A DNA stretch of 36,867 nt from JBFJVZ01 sp041623895 (GTDB lineage: Bacteria > Planctomycetota > Planctomycetia > Pirellulales > Pirellulaceae): the NCBI GenBank assembly GCA_041623895.1, contig JBFJVZ010000016.1, forward strand, positions 1-36,867. The letters run 5' to 3'. Below are positions 1 through 8,937 of this stretch, piece after piece. Position numbers and translations under genes: made by a program. The notes under the pieces are model-generated. The model had not been told where the DNA came from. It saw only the letters and a list, made by a program, of their open reading frames with translations, and made no database searches. Position 1 is the first letter of the stretch; the number at the start of each line of letters is the position of its first letter.

Positions 1-24
1 CGCCAGGACTAGTCCTGGCCTACC
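1..24. repeat. Palindromic copy of a dispersed intergenic repeat
   Basis: Positions 3-18 form a perfect 16-bp palindrome (CCAGGACTAGTCCTGG), followed by CCTACC. Read on the minus strand it gives GTAGGCCAGGACT, a core that recurs at 12036 and 14842 just after stop codons. It lies about 85 bp downstream of the minus-strand gene ending at 107. It could act as a hairpin in that transcript, but there is no T-run. The window edge cuts off whatever lies to the left. Confidence 0.5.
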
Positions 25-106
25 GATGATCCGACATCGATGACGAAATTGCGTCAATACGAGCGGCTCTTATCGTCTCGCTCTCAGGCGGTCGGTCAAG
101 AGGGCC

Positions 107-1444
107 TCAAAGATCGGACGGCAGTTGCAGCGATTCGGCTTCACGATCGCGTCGTTTTTTTCGCTCCTGGTCGTCGCTGCGCTCTGTCCAACGCGTCCAA
201 ATCGCAATCGCAATGATGCCCAGGATGACGGCGGCAGCAGCGATGTATCCAATCATTTCCACTCCGGCAGCGGCTTGATCGGAGGGAAGTTCCGTGATTT
301 GGGCAACGATCATCAGCGGGCCGAACTGATCGCCACCGCCACGCCGATCCATAAAGTCCGAGGAGTAACTCCAAAGCCGAAAAAAGAAGCCGTTCAGTCG
401 AATCGGCACCGAGATCATGGATACGACGGCGTCACCACCTTCTTGCTCCTGGATGCGGGCGGCTAAGAACTCGGGCAACTCCGCGACCACCAATGACACC
501 GGATAATCATTTTCAAAGCGGATGGGTTCACCCACTTCGCCGTCGGGACGTTCGATTTGCACGACCACGTCGCCCAGATCGCCCATCGAATCGATTTGAT
601 AGTAGTGGTCACTTCCGATTTGATCCTGGCGGAGCGGATCGGTTACCGAAACTCGCGTGACACGGACCGTGTTGACTCGCATCGTCAGCCACTGGCCGCT
701 GTACTTTTCCGGCTCCCGCAGCAGATCCAGCGGCTTTGCGTTGATTGGTGGTTCGGTTTGGCTAGCGCCGATTTTGCTGGCCGCGGAGAGCATCGGATAA
801 AACGCTGCTGCGTCTGCGGGCATTAGCGGCTTGCGATTTCTGGTGCTGACCTCGGCAAGAGCACTGACATCGACGCCGTGTTCGCTAAGCAGTCGCCAAC
901 CGACGCTGGGCGGGGCCGTGGGAAACCATTGCAAATGCCCGACCGCGACAACGTCGACGCGTCTGGGATCGGAGGCCGCCAGTTCGATCGCCACACCCGT
1001 GCCGCGGACCCGATCGTCTGCTTTGACGTCCTCGGGCAGCTTTGAGCTAACAATGCTTACGATCAGCGGTTCTTCCCCTGCAGGCTGATCCAACTGAATC
1101 TTCAGTTCTTGAAATTGCGAGAATTCCAGAAACTCGACCAGGCGTTCGGGAACGGCCAGCGTGCGAATCGCCTGCACTCGGCCGTCAACGATCATCGCGT
1201 CGCCCAATTCGGCCGCTGCAGAAGCTTTGGCTTTATCGGTCAGCGTTTCCAGATCGGCTTTTCGCAATCGGTACAACAGTTTTGCTAATTCACCGGTGGT
1301 TTCTTCGTCACGGGGTGGATAAGCAGCGTCGATGCGCTGGGTGTCAAAGCCGCTCAGCATGTCGATTGCCGATTCGGCCACAATGGTTGATGCGTTGATC
1401 AACAGCAATGTCAGAATCAGCAACCGGCAGATGATGTTCTTCAT
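107..1444 (-). CDS. Hypothetical exported, C-terminally anchored protein
   Basis: This 445-residue protein belongs to no family I recognise. It begins with a hydrophobic signal peptide (residues 1-23, ending near STIVAES). A largely hydrophilic region follows, and near the C-terminus there is one membrane segment (about residues 393-416, rich in Ile/Ala), then a highly charged tail (RKKRRDRE). It is probably exported, with the tail in the cytoplasm. About residues 240-385 look beta-rich, opening with LLREPEKYSGQ and closing with GPLMIVAQITELP. The same order of motifs occurs in the gene upstream, so the two look like distant paralogues. Its ATG overlaps the upstream stop by 4 bp (ATGA), so the two are almost certainly co-transcribed and translationally coupled. 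Function unknown. Confidence 0.82.
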   Translation of the reverse strand: MKNIICRLLILTLLLINASTIVAESAIDMLSGFDTQRIDAAYPPRDEETTGELAKLLYRLRKADLETLTDKAKASAAAELGDAMIVDGRVQAIRTLAVPERLVEFLEFSQFQELKIQLDQPAGEEPLIVSIVSSKLPEDVKADDRVRGTGVAIELAASDPRRVDVVAVGHLQWFPTAPPSVGWRLLSEHGVDVSALAEVSTRNRKPLMPADAAAFYPMLSAASKIGASQTEPPINAKPLDLLREPEKYSGQWLTMRVNTVRVTRVSVTDPLRQDQIGSDHYYQIDSMGDLGDVVVQIERPDGEVGEPIRFENDYPVSLVVAELPEFLAARIQEQEGGDAVVSMISVPIRLNGFFFRLWSYSSDFMDRRGGGDQFGPLMIVAQITELPSDQAAAGVEMIGYIAAAAVILGIIAIAIWTRWTERSDDQERKKRRDREAESLQLPSDL

Positions 1445-2796
1445 GATTCTTGTTCCGCTTCAGATGTGATGTCCGTTTGCCGCAGATCTTGCAAAAAATC
1501 GTCCGGGTCTTGGCATCGCGCTCGCAGTTCCCGCGATCGTTTTGCGGCCACGGAAGTGCGCCACATCGTAATGGCGGCAAAGGATACTCCCACGACCGAT
1601 GCGATCAGCAGTGTCAACAGAAAACGGTTCTTGTTGGAAATTCTATTGGAGCTGGCGGGAGCTGGCGCAGCGACACGAAGCGAACGCTGCGGAGCGTAGA
1701 CACGACCGATCACCACTGGGGCGAGATCCGCACCGACCTGCGACCGATAGGCGAGGCGTTTGAAGAATCGGCCAACAAAAGGTGTGCGCGGTTGACCGCC
1801 TTGCAACACCGATTCCTTTACGGGAATTGGAAGTTTTGGAACGATGAAAACGATTGGCCGATCACCTCCGGTATCGGGCCTGATCCACAACTGCCAATAC
1901 TCATCAATCGAATGTGGGTTCTCCGTAGCGTCCATCCGATCCGCCTTGACAATCACGCCGGAAACGCGAACGAGCCGGCCTCGGTAAACTTCCGGTTGCT
2001 GCAGCAAGGGAACGACAGCGGTGGTGACGGCCGCAGCAGAATCGAGCGCACCGGATTGTGCCAACTGCAGATAAAAAGCATCAAAGTCGGAGGAACGCCA
2101 AACGCTGCCATCGACAACACGATTCAGGGCAGCGGAATCCAGAGCGCTCAGCCAGGCGACCAGGCGAACCGCATCCTGATCAGATAGCAACGCCGCCTGA
2201 TCAACCTCGTCACTCGTCTCGGCATCATCATCACTCGACTCGGCCTCGGCATCTTCGCCACCGCTTTGCTGATCGCCGGCACTCAATTCAGCATCGGCGT
2301 AAATCTCGGCAAATCTGTTCAGCGTTTGCTTCCAGGAATCACGTTCGCCTTCATCGATCCCCAGCAGATCCTCCAAAGTCTGCATCGTTTGCTCGGCAAG
2401 CGCCCCGGTCAGGGGGAACGGATTGCCGTAATTCCAATGCACCAAGATCGTGATCCATTGGCGTTGCTCGTGACGCGACAGCGTTCCGGTCAGAGCAGCG
2501 GCAAGCTGACGGCAAGGCTCGGTGACGGGTAAATCCTTGACTCGCTGCTGCTGCGTGGCCAACAGAGCGGCGTCGAACGACACGCCGCCGCTGGCGACCG
2601 TGACGATTTCCTGTTCGCCCTGGACACCGAAAAAGATCTCGTAGTAGCGGGGCTTTCCCGCGTGGCTCATGACGAAAACCAGCAGCACCAGCAAGACAAC
2701 CATCCGGATGACTTGGCGTAGCGAACCGGCCGAATCAGACCGTCGGGAGCCGCGCCGGTACAAGTTATCTTCGTTAAACTGAGAGGGAATTCGCAT
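1441..2796 (-). CDS. Hypothetical membrane protein, paralogue of the downstream gene
   Basis: This 451-residue protein of unknown function has two likely membrane segments. One is near the N-terminus (about 30-47, VIRMVVLLVLLVFVMSHAG region) and one near the C-terminus (about 385-405), followed by a charged tail. The central part contains an acidic stretch rich in Glu, Asp and Ser (about residues 175-200). Then comes LLQQPEVYRGRLVRVSG, an aromatic strand (EYWQLWI) and FVGRFFKRLAYRS before APVVIGRVYAP. This matches motif for motif the PEKYSGQ...HYYQI...GFFFRLWSY...GPLMIVAQI series of the next gene, suggesting a shared OB-like beta-barrel. I place the start at the ATG at 2796; a TTG one codon upstream is also possible. 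It is the first gene of a two-gene operon diverging from the TPR gene at 2989. Confidence 0.82.
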   Translation of the reverse strand: MRIPSQFNEDNLYRRGSRRSDSAGSLRQVIRMVVLLVLLVFVMSHAGKPRYYEIFFGVQGEQEIVTVASGGVSFDAALLATQQQRVKDLPVTEPCRQLAAALTGTLSRHEQRQWITILVHWNYGNPFPLTGALAEQTMQTLEDLLGIDEGERDSWKQTLNRFAEIYADAELSAGDQQSGGEDAEAESSDDDAETSDEVDQAALLSDQDAVRLVAWLSALDSAALNRVVDGSVWRSSDFDAFYLQLAQSGALDSAAAVTTAVVPLLQQPEVYRGRLVRVSGVIVKADRMDATENPHSIDEYWQLWIRPDTGGDRPIVFIVPKLPIPVKESVLQGGQPRTPFVGRFFKRLAYRSQVGADLAPVVIGRVYAPQRSLRVAAPAPASSNRISNKNRFLLTLLIASVVGVSFAAITMWRTSVAAKRSRELRARCQDPDDFLQDLRQTDITSEAEQES

Positions 2797-2988
2797 CAAG
2801 TATTTAACTTAGCGTCCTTAGCCACGCTTGAAGGAGCCCAAATGCCGCTTTACCCTAGGTTTATGGCGGTTGGCGCTGAACAATTCGGCCGCGGGATTCT
2901 TTTCCACTCCCAGAACCCATTTTCGCGGCTTCGTCGCCATCTGGCCAGCACTCGCGAAACCGTCTCATCCTCACCAACGAGCGTTATC

Positions 2989-5900
2989 ATGGCTACTCTT
3001 TCCGGTCGACAACCCAAGACGGTGGTTAGTTTCGTGGTCATTGTTGTGGTTTCCGCCCTGGCGGGACTCGCTAATGCGTCCGCACAAGGCGAGCCGGCGG
3101 CCGATTTTCTAAAACGCCTGCGAGCGGCTGGTTACTTCGACACCGCGGTGAGCTACCTGGATCGACTGAACAAGTATCCCGGAGTCGATCCTGAATTGAT
3201 CAGTGCGATCGGACTGGAAAAAGCGCACACCTACATTGAAGCTGCCGTGGCCTCACGAAGTGCCAAGGATCGCGATCAATTTTTCGTGCTCGCAGAACAA
3301 TCACTGAACTCTTTCCTCCAAGGCGGCGATCATCCGAGAACTCAGGAGGCCAGATCACAGCTTGGGAAATTACAGATGGTTCAGGCGACCCAGTACATGC
3401 TGGGAGAGCCAGATGATGCGCAGCGCGAGAAGGCACGGGAATCCTATCTGGCGGCGGCCAAGACATTCGATGCGATCGTGGAGACCCTGAAGGGAAAATT
3501 AACCGAGATGCGTGGGGAACGCATCGATCCCCGAAAGGAGCCGGACAAAGCAGCCCTTAGAGACCAGTATCAATTCGAGTACTTGCAATCTCAGCTCAAT
3601 GCCGCCGATGTTCGCAAGCTTGCCGCGAAGACGTATAAGGATCCTGGCAAAGACGGTAAGGCTCTGCTGGAACAAGCCCGCGATCAGTTTCAGAATCTGA
3701 CCTCAAAGTACAGCCGCTACGTGCAGGGCGCCGTTGCCCTCTCGCACCTCGGCCAAGTCTACCACGAGTTAGGCGATACCGAGAAAGCGCTCGATAATTA
3801 CATGAGAATGCTGGAAAGCCCCGATGCCGATCCGCTGCGCGATGGCAAATTCCAATCCGCTTCAGGATTGATCCAACTGCGGCTGGCGGAAACACCGCCC
3901 AACTATCAAGACGCCATCGACCGTTGCAAGCAGTTGGCCGGCGATATTCGCCCCAACGAACGGCTGGTGCCCAGCGTCCAGCAGTTGCGATTGGATCTGG
4001 CAAAAGCGTACCTGGCAAAGTCTCGGGATACCGAGAAGCAAAAACCGACCGACATCAAACGTGCCGAGTCCGAGGGCAGGCAATTGTTACTGGCCGCAAG
4101 TAAAGTGCCGGGACCGCACCTGTCCGAAGCGAAAGAGTTGCTCTCCGGCATGGGGATCGAGCAGGCGACGGCCGATCTGCCCAAGGCGGAACCGCCCCAA
4201 AGCCTGGAAGATGCATTGGACAAGGCTCGTGAATTACTGACGGCCAGTGAAAACTTGCAGTCCGCGATCAAGGAACTGGAAGCTCAGCCAGAGACAGACG
4301 AACTGAAAGAGCAAATCGCGCAGATGCAGAAAGACCTGGCTGAGTCGCAGTCGATCGCCGTGCAGATTTTGCGATGGGGCTTGGCGATGGCCGGACCCGG
4401 GACTAACCACGAGACACTGAACCAAGCTCGCTCCTATTTGGCGTACATGTTGGTCCAGGGAAAAAGGCACCGCGATGCCAGTGTCGTTGGCCAGTTTCTT
4501 GCCCGCAACGCTCCCGGAACCGACATCGGTTTGCAAGGCGGCCTGATGGCGCTCAATGCACTGCAAAACCTGCTGGTTGAGGTCCCGGACGATGAAAACG
4601 ACGGTTTGATTTCGCAGCTGGAAAAGCTGGGCGACTTCATGTCGGCAACTTGGCCCGATGATCCCAGAGCCTCAGCCGCTCAAGGCCTCCGCGTGCGACT
4701 GATGTTAACCAAAGAGAACTGGCTGGAAGCGAGAAAACTGATCGACAAAATGCCCGATGGGGCGGAAAAGGCGAGTTTGCAAAGATTGCTGGGGCAACTG
4801 TTGTGGAATCACTCCTTACAACTTCGCAGAGACGGAAATGAAGAAGAGGCGAACAAGATCCTGGTAGACGCAGCCAAGGACTTGCGCAGCGGACTGGATG
4901 GCATCAGCGGCGCTCTGGTGGAGGGAGAAGCAATCAAGGCGGCACTGGTATTGTCAAAAATTTATCTGAAGCAGGACAAGCATGCGGAAGCTTTGGCCGT
5001 TCTGGACGATGAAAAGTATGGCCCCGTCAAATTGGTCGACAAACTCGGCGACGGCGGTAGCGACACCTTGTTGGGTGATTTGTACAGCACCGAGCTCAAG
5101 GTATTGGTCCAGCAGATGCTGGCCACCGACGGCGACATCGCTCCCTTGCTGGATCGTGCGACCACAACCATGGAAAGTCTTCGCAAGGCGTATCAAGGTG
5201 CCGACGGTCAGGTCAAATTGACTTCGATCTACAAGCGGCTGGCCTTCGACGTTCGCGAAGCACTGGATAGTGCGACGCCGGCCAAGAAGGCGAAATTGAT
5301 CCAGGTCTTCCAAGTACTTCTGGAACGCATTGCCGGCGCCACCGACGACAAAGCCACCTTGCGTTGGTCGGGCCAAACGCTGATGGATATGGGAGAAGCA
5401 GCGATGCCGCCCACGGACGTTAAAGCCCAGGGGCAGGCACTGACCTTGATATCCGCCGCCGCAAAAACTTTCGCTGACCTGCGGGACGACAAGGATCTGA
5501 CCACCAGTTTTCTGTACGCCCGCGCCAATCGCCTGACCGGTAAGTACAAGGACGCTTTGGATGAACTGGAAAAGATCCTCAAGCAGAAACCAATGATGCT
5601 GGATGCACAAATCGAGGCGGCCCAAGCCTATGAATCCTGGGCCGCAGAATTAAACCCGAAATTTGCACCCAAGGCCTATAACGCCGCGCTTTCGGGCGGG
5701 CGGCCAAACGCCAAAGGAGAAAATACCATCTGGGGCTGGGGCAAAATCAGCAAACAAACCAACCGCGATCCAAAGTACCGGGACGTCTTCTTTGAGGCCC
5801 GCTACCATATCGCCCTGACTCGATTCTTGATGGGCAAATCGATGAAGGACGATAAAATAATCGCGCAGGCTGCCAGGGACATCACCAGCGTGGAAGCTCT

Positions 5901-6009
5901 TTTTCCGGATCTGGGCGGTCAAAAACAACGTGACAAATTTGATCTACTACTCAAAGAAATCCAGAAAGCCAAAGGCGAAAAACCAGTCGGACTTCCGCCC
6001 CAAAAATAG
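2989..6009 (+). CDS. Large exported TPR-repeat protein
   Basis: The product is about 1006 residues. The chosen ATG at 2989 gives a clean signal peptide: a basic start, a Val/Ile-rich core and ANASA before QGEP, cleaved near residue 32. The frame stays open upstream to an ATG at 2842 that has a good Shine-Dalgarno match (AAGGAG at 2831-2836), but that start would bury the signal peptide 50 residues inside the protein. The body is alpha-helical with TPR-like helix pairs, the clearest around residues 245-278 (LSHLGQVYHELGDTEKAL), and long charged helices near residues 400-450. TPR proteins act as protein-interaction scaffolds; an exported one beside ExbB/ExbD genes probably works in the periplasm with that motor. 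It heads a same-strand run reaching 9845, with 57 bp before the next gene. Confidence 0.88.
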   Translation: MATLSGRQPKTVVSFVVIVVVSALAGLANASAQGEPAADFLKRLRAAGYFDTAVSYLDRLNKYPGVDPELISAIGLEKAHTYIEAAVASRSAKDRDQFFVLAEQSLNSFLQGGDHPRTQEARSQLGKLQMVQATQYMLGEPDDAQREKARESYLAAAKTFDAIVETLKGKLTEMRGERIDPRKEPDKAALRDQYQFEYLQSQLNAADVRKLAAKTYKDPGKDGKALLEQARDQFQNLTSKYSRYVQGAVALSHLGQVYHELGDTEKALDNYMRMLESPDADPLRDGKFQSASGLIQLRLAETPPNYQDAIDRCKQLAGDIRPNERLVPSVQQLRLDLAKAYLAKSRDTEKQKPTDIKRAESEGRQLLLAASKVPGPHLSEAKELLSGMGIEQATADLPKAEPPQSLEDALDKARELLTASENLQSAIKELEAQPETDELKEQIAQMQKDLAESQSIAVQILRWGLAMAGPGTNHETLNQARSYLAYMLVQGKRHRDASVVGQFLARNAPGTDIGLQGGLMALNALQNLLVEVPDDENDGLISQLEKLGDFMSATWPDDPRASAAQGLRVRLMLTKENWLEARKLIDKMPDGAEKASLQRLLGQLLWNHSLQLRRDGNEEEANKILVDAAKDLRSGLDGISGALVEGEAIKAALVLSKIYLKQDKHAEALAVLDDEKYGPVKLVDKLGDGGSDTLLGDLYSTELKVLVQQMLATDGDIAPLLDRATTTMESLRKAYQGADGQVKLTSIYKRLAFDVREALDSATPAKKAKLIQVFQVLLERIAGATDDKATLRWSGQTLMDMGEAAMPPTDVKAQGQALTLISAAAKTFADLRDDKDLTTSFLYARANRLTGKYKDALDELEKILKQKPMMLDAQIEAAQAYESWAAELNPKFAPKAYNAALSGGRPNAKGENTIWGWGKISKQTNRDPKYRDVFFEARYHIALTRFLMGKSMKDDKIIAQAARDITSVEALFPDLGGQKQRDKFDLLLKEIQKAKGEKPVGLPPQK

Positions 6010-6066
6010 AACTGAATTCTCTCCATCGTCTTCACACCACCTCGCATTGCCACATCGAAGCCACCC

Positions 6067-7107
6067 ATGAAATACGTTCGTTCCATTAAGCCAGCAGTCC
6101 CCATTGCCGCGATCTGTTGGTTACTCAGTGCGAGTCCGGCGATTGCCCAGTTGGATCGCCTGTATCCAAAAGGATCCGACAATCCCGTTACCGGCACGGC
6201 GATCGAATCAAGTAAGAACGGCATCAAGTTCAAAACCGGTGCCAATACGACCGACTATATCGCCGGCGACATTGAAAAAGTTCTCTTTCAGGGTGATCCC
6301 TCAGAATTGACCAAGGGCCGCCAATTTGCCTTGGACGGCCAATACCAGCAGGCCCTGCAAGAGCTGAAGGCAATCCAAATCGACAAACTCCCGCGGGAAG
6401 TCATCAAAGCCGACGTGGCATTCTACACCTTGTGGTGCGAATCCAAACTCGCGTTGGAAGGACGCGGTGACAAGACAGCAGCCGCCAAAGCCGCGTTGGC
6501 TTTTGCCAATGACTACAAAGAATCATGGCACTTCTACGACGTCGCAAAATTGCTCGGCGATCTGGCTCTCGCGCTGAACAATCCGCAGCAAGCACTGAAA
6601 TACTACCAATCGCTTCTCAAAGCGCCGTCGACCGAAACCAAGATCGAATCCGTCTACCTGGTTGGACTGGTTCAACTGTCGCAAGGTGACGCGGCCGCCG
6701 CACAAGTGGAGTTTGACAAAGTGATCGGCGTCAAGGTCGCAGCCAAGGGTGCCCTGCGGCTGCAGACGCTTGCCAAAGCGGGTAAGGCGGTCGCATTGGC
6801 CAAAGCCGGCAAAGGAGACGACGGCTTGAAGCTGGTTGATTCGCTGATTGCCGAACTGAATCCAACCGATGTCGAGATGGCGGCACGGATTTACAACGCC
6901 CAGGGAGCCAGCTACGAGGCGACGGGCGACCGGGAAGGCGCAATCCTGGCTTACCTGCACACGCACTTGATGTTTTCCTCCCAGCCGGATGCACACGCCG
7001 AAGCACTTGTACGCCTGGTCGCATTGTGGCCACAAGTCGGCAAACCTGAACGAGCCGCCGAAGCGAGACAAGAATTGCAGGATCGATACCCCGGTTACGG
7101 AAAATAA
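6067..7107 (+). CDS. Exported TPR-repeat protein
   Basis: This 346-residue protein starts with a good signal peptide (MKYVRSIKPAVPIAAICWLL, cleaved after SPAIA). Residues 30-75 look like a small beta-rich module, opening DRLYPKGSDNPVTG and ending DIEKVLFQGDP. The rest is helical TPR-like sequence, for example the repeat beginning KGRQFALDGQYQQALQEL and the C-terminal one around AQGASYEATGDREGAILAY. This pattern of a short beta module followed by TPRs downstream of a larger TPR gene and upstream of exbB/exbD genes is familiar from planctomycete genomes (recollection, not checked). It probably forms a periplasmic complex with the preceding TPR protein. The specific partner is unknown. Confidence 0.88.
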   Translation: MKYVRSIKPAVPIAAICWLLSASPAIAQLDRLYPKGSDNPVTGTAIESSKNGIKFKTGANTTDYIAGDIEKVLFQGDPSELTKGRQFALDGQYQQALQELKAIQIDKLPREVIKADVAFYTLWCESKLALEGRGDKTAAAKAALAFANDYKESWHFYDVAKLLGDLALALNNPQQALKYYQSLLKAPSTETKIESVYLVGLVQLSQGDAAAAQVEFDKVIGVKVAAKGALRLQTLAKAGKAVALAKAGKGDDGLKLVDSLIAELNPTDVEMAARIYNAQGASYEATGDREGAILAYLHTHLMFSSQPDAHAEALVRLVALWPQVGKPERAAEARQELQDRYPGYGK

Positions 7108-7219
7108 ATGCATCCTGCTTCCGAAACATAATCGCAGGTCGAATGGTTAATCCGTCCGACAATCTTTTTTGTGCCTGCTACGTTCTTTCGCGCAAGCCAA
7201 ATCGCGAGACAAAGCTGCC

Positions 7220-7684
7220 GTGGACGACGCACCCAATCCTTACGCCGTCACCACCCTGCAAATCGACAAGCCAATTGTCGATCGTGAAGCTGACTCGCGA
7301 TGGGCTCGTTGGCTGGTCATCATCGCGATTCCGTTATTAATCACCGGGTCGGCGGCAGCCGTGATTGATATCGAATCGATCGTCGCCAGCGGCCCAATCA
7401 TGCTTGTTTATGGTGCGATTTTGGTGTACTTGACGTACCGCCTTGGTGGACGTCGTTTTCGTTGGTTCGCATGGACGTGTTGCACGTTTCCGATCGCAGT
7501 TTTCTTGATCATCTTCACGCTGGAGTGGAGTCCTACGGATGCCCAAGTGCCGATCTCGGTGCTGTGTTGTGTATTCGCGTTGATGGTCATTGCTGGAATC
7601 CTGACAACCTTCGCCATTGCGAGACCACCTGTAAGCGTTGCTGATGCAGGAGCCGACACGCCCACCGAGCCGGCAACGCCGTAA
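7220..7684 (+). CDS. Small membrane protein of unknown function
   Basis: I place the start at the GTG at 7220, giving 154 residues that begin VDDAPNPYAV; short N-termini with an NPYA motif are common in small planctomycete membrane proteins. The frame can be extended to a TTG at 7169, but those extra residues look unlike coding sequence. Four hydrophobic segments are visible: WLVIIAIPLLITGSAAAVI, IMLVYGAILVYL, FAWTCCTFPIAVFLIIF and VLCCVFALMVIAGILTTFAI. The C-terminal tail is Ala/Pro/Thr-rich. No catalytic motif is seen. It sits 112 bp after the TPR gene and 398 bp before the exbB-like gene, so membership of the TPR-ExbBD unit is possible but not shown. Confidence 0.7.
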   Translation: MDDAPNPYAVTTLQIDKPIVDREADSRWARWLVIIAIPLLITGSAAAVIDIESIVASGPIMLVYGAILVYLTYRLGGRRFRWFAWTCCTFPIAVFLIIFTLEWSPTDAQVPISVLCCVFALMVIAGILTTFAIARPPVSVADAGADTPTEPATP

Positions 7685-8082
7685 CCGAATTCTCAACTTG
7701 CCAACGGCAGGCGTTGCTTTCGTAGCGGAAATCAGAGGGTTTCCGAGCAGTCAGTCATGGTGGAGATTCTTCCGAATTCCGCTATGCGGAACGGTTCACG
7801 GCGTTGTCGAGTCGGCGGACTGAGAAACCAGTCCCCTGGGAACCTGACGCGGGAAGATTTCTTCCGTCCGCGGCGTCAAAGGCCCCTCAAACCGCCCCTT
7901 TTTCGTCTCAGCGGACAGCTTTCTGATCGATTGGCGAGAAAGTTTGGCTGTCGGGACATTCCCGAGTCTGTTTGCTAGACTATTCTGTTGCTTCCAGAAA
8001 AGGACACGGTGCAGTCACTTTCGACCAGCCCTGTCCGCCTTCAACTCTCAAGACTATCTACTTCTCTCGGAGAGCATCGTTG
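7685..8082 (+). promoter_or_regulatory. 398-bp gap with two 6-3-6 dyads upstream of exbB-like gene
   Basis: No gene is supported here. Two perfect inverted repeats with the same geometry (6-bp arms, 3-bp centre) occur: TTCCGC-TAT-GCGGAA at 7777-7791 and TCGGGA-CAT-TCCCGA at 7951-7965. The second lies 10 bp upstream of a weak -10-like TAGACT (7976-7981), about 100 bp before the exbB-like ATG at 8083. This could be an operator-promoter arrangement for the ExbBD genes. The -35 element is not recognisable, so the call is tentative. A purine-rich GGAGAG at 8069-8074 may serve as ribosome binding site. Confidence 0.3.
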
Positions 8083-8937
8083 ATGACCGACCGCAGTGGT
8101 TTGCCCATTCGTATTTCTTTGCTGTTCTTGGCCGCCCTGGTGACCCTCTCTCTAGCGACATTCTCAATCGCACAGGATGACGCGGCAGATGAATTTGCCG
8201 ATGCACCAGCACCAGCCGCGGCCGAACCCGCGCCGGCTGCTGCAGAGCCAGCGCCCGCTGCTGCCGGCGGCAACGAGGCCGCCGCAGAAGACAAGAACCT
8301 GTTGTCTTGGACGATCGAGTCTCTTGGCTGGACGTACATGGGTGTCTTCTTGGCTCTCAGCGTCACGCTGGTTTCGCTATTCGTGATGAATATGTTGGCG
8401 GCCCGCCGCGATACCTTGTGCCCGCAAGAACTGGTCGACAGCTTTGAGGAAAAGCTCAACGAAAAAGAATTCCAGGAAGCGTACGATATGGCACGCACCG
8501 ATGAGTCGGTTTTGGGACAAGTACTTTCGGCCGGCCTGGCTAAACTCTCACGTGGCTACAACAAAGCAATCGAGGGGATGCAGGAAGTCGGCGAAGAAGA
8601 AAGCATGAAGCTGGAACATCGCTTGAGCTACATGGCCTTGATCGGCAACCTCAGCCCGATGATTGGGCTCTTTGGTACCGTCCAAGGGATGATCGCATCG
8701 TTCCGCGTGATCGCTACCAGTCCACAAACGCCCAAGCCATCCGAGTTGGCTGCTGGTATCTCGACCGCACTGTTCACGACGTTGGTTGGACTGGCCATCG
8801 CCATTCCCGCGATTGCCGCCTACAACATTTTGCGAAACCGTGTCTCTCGGTTGCTGCTGGAAGTCGGCGTGACCAGCGAAAACTTGATGAGTCGTTTTGA
8901 GGATTTCCAACCTCAGCAAGGTGGAGCTCAAGGCTAA
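8083..8937 (+). CDS. MotA/TolQ/ExbB-family proton channel protein
   Basis: This protein is the membrane stator of a proton-driven ExbB-ExbD or TolQ-TolR complex, which converts proton flow into force on an envelope partner. The ATG at 8083 is chosen because it begins a signal-like segment (residues 8-30, ending SIAQ). Then follow an Ala/Pro-rich linker (about 39-63), a first core membrane helix (about 84-107), a cytoplasmic helical region, and the conserved pair of helices at about 183-205 (MIGLFGTVQGMIASF) and 226-250 (ALFTTLVGLAIAIPAIAAYN). The GLFGTVxGM and TTLVGLAIAIPA motifs are diagnostic of the family. At 284 residues it is longer than a minimal ExbB because of the N-terminal extension. 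Its stop codon abuts the ATG of the first exbD-like gene (TAAATG). Confidence 0.93.
   Translation: MTDRSGLPIRISLLFLAALVTLSLATFSIAQDDAADEFADAPAPAAAEPAPAAAEPAPAAAGGNEAAAEDKNLLSWTIESLGWTYMGVFLALSVTLVSLFVMNMLAARRDTLCPQELVDSFEEKLNEKEFQEAYDMARTDESVLGQVLSAGLAKLSRGYNKAIEGMQEVGEEESMKLEHRLSYMALIGNLSPMIGLFGTVQGMIASFRVIATSPQTPKPSELAAGISTALFTTLVGLAIAIPAIAAYNILRNRVSRLLLEVGVTSENLMSRFEDFQPQQGGAQG

Noticed and set aside
1450..2187. A 245-codon plus-strand frame across the second hypothetical gene
   Set aside because: The minus-strand frame has membrane segments, paralogy with its neighbour and a coupled overlap. This frame shows nothing protein-like.
4954..5625. A 223-codon minus-strand frame inside the large TPR gene
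   Set aside because: It is an antisense shadow with no motif; the plus-strand frame is continuous and has TPR character.
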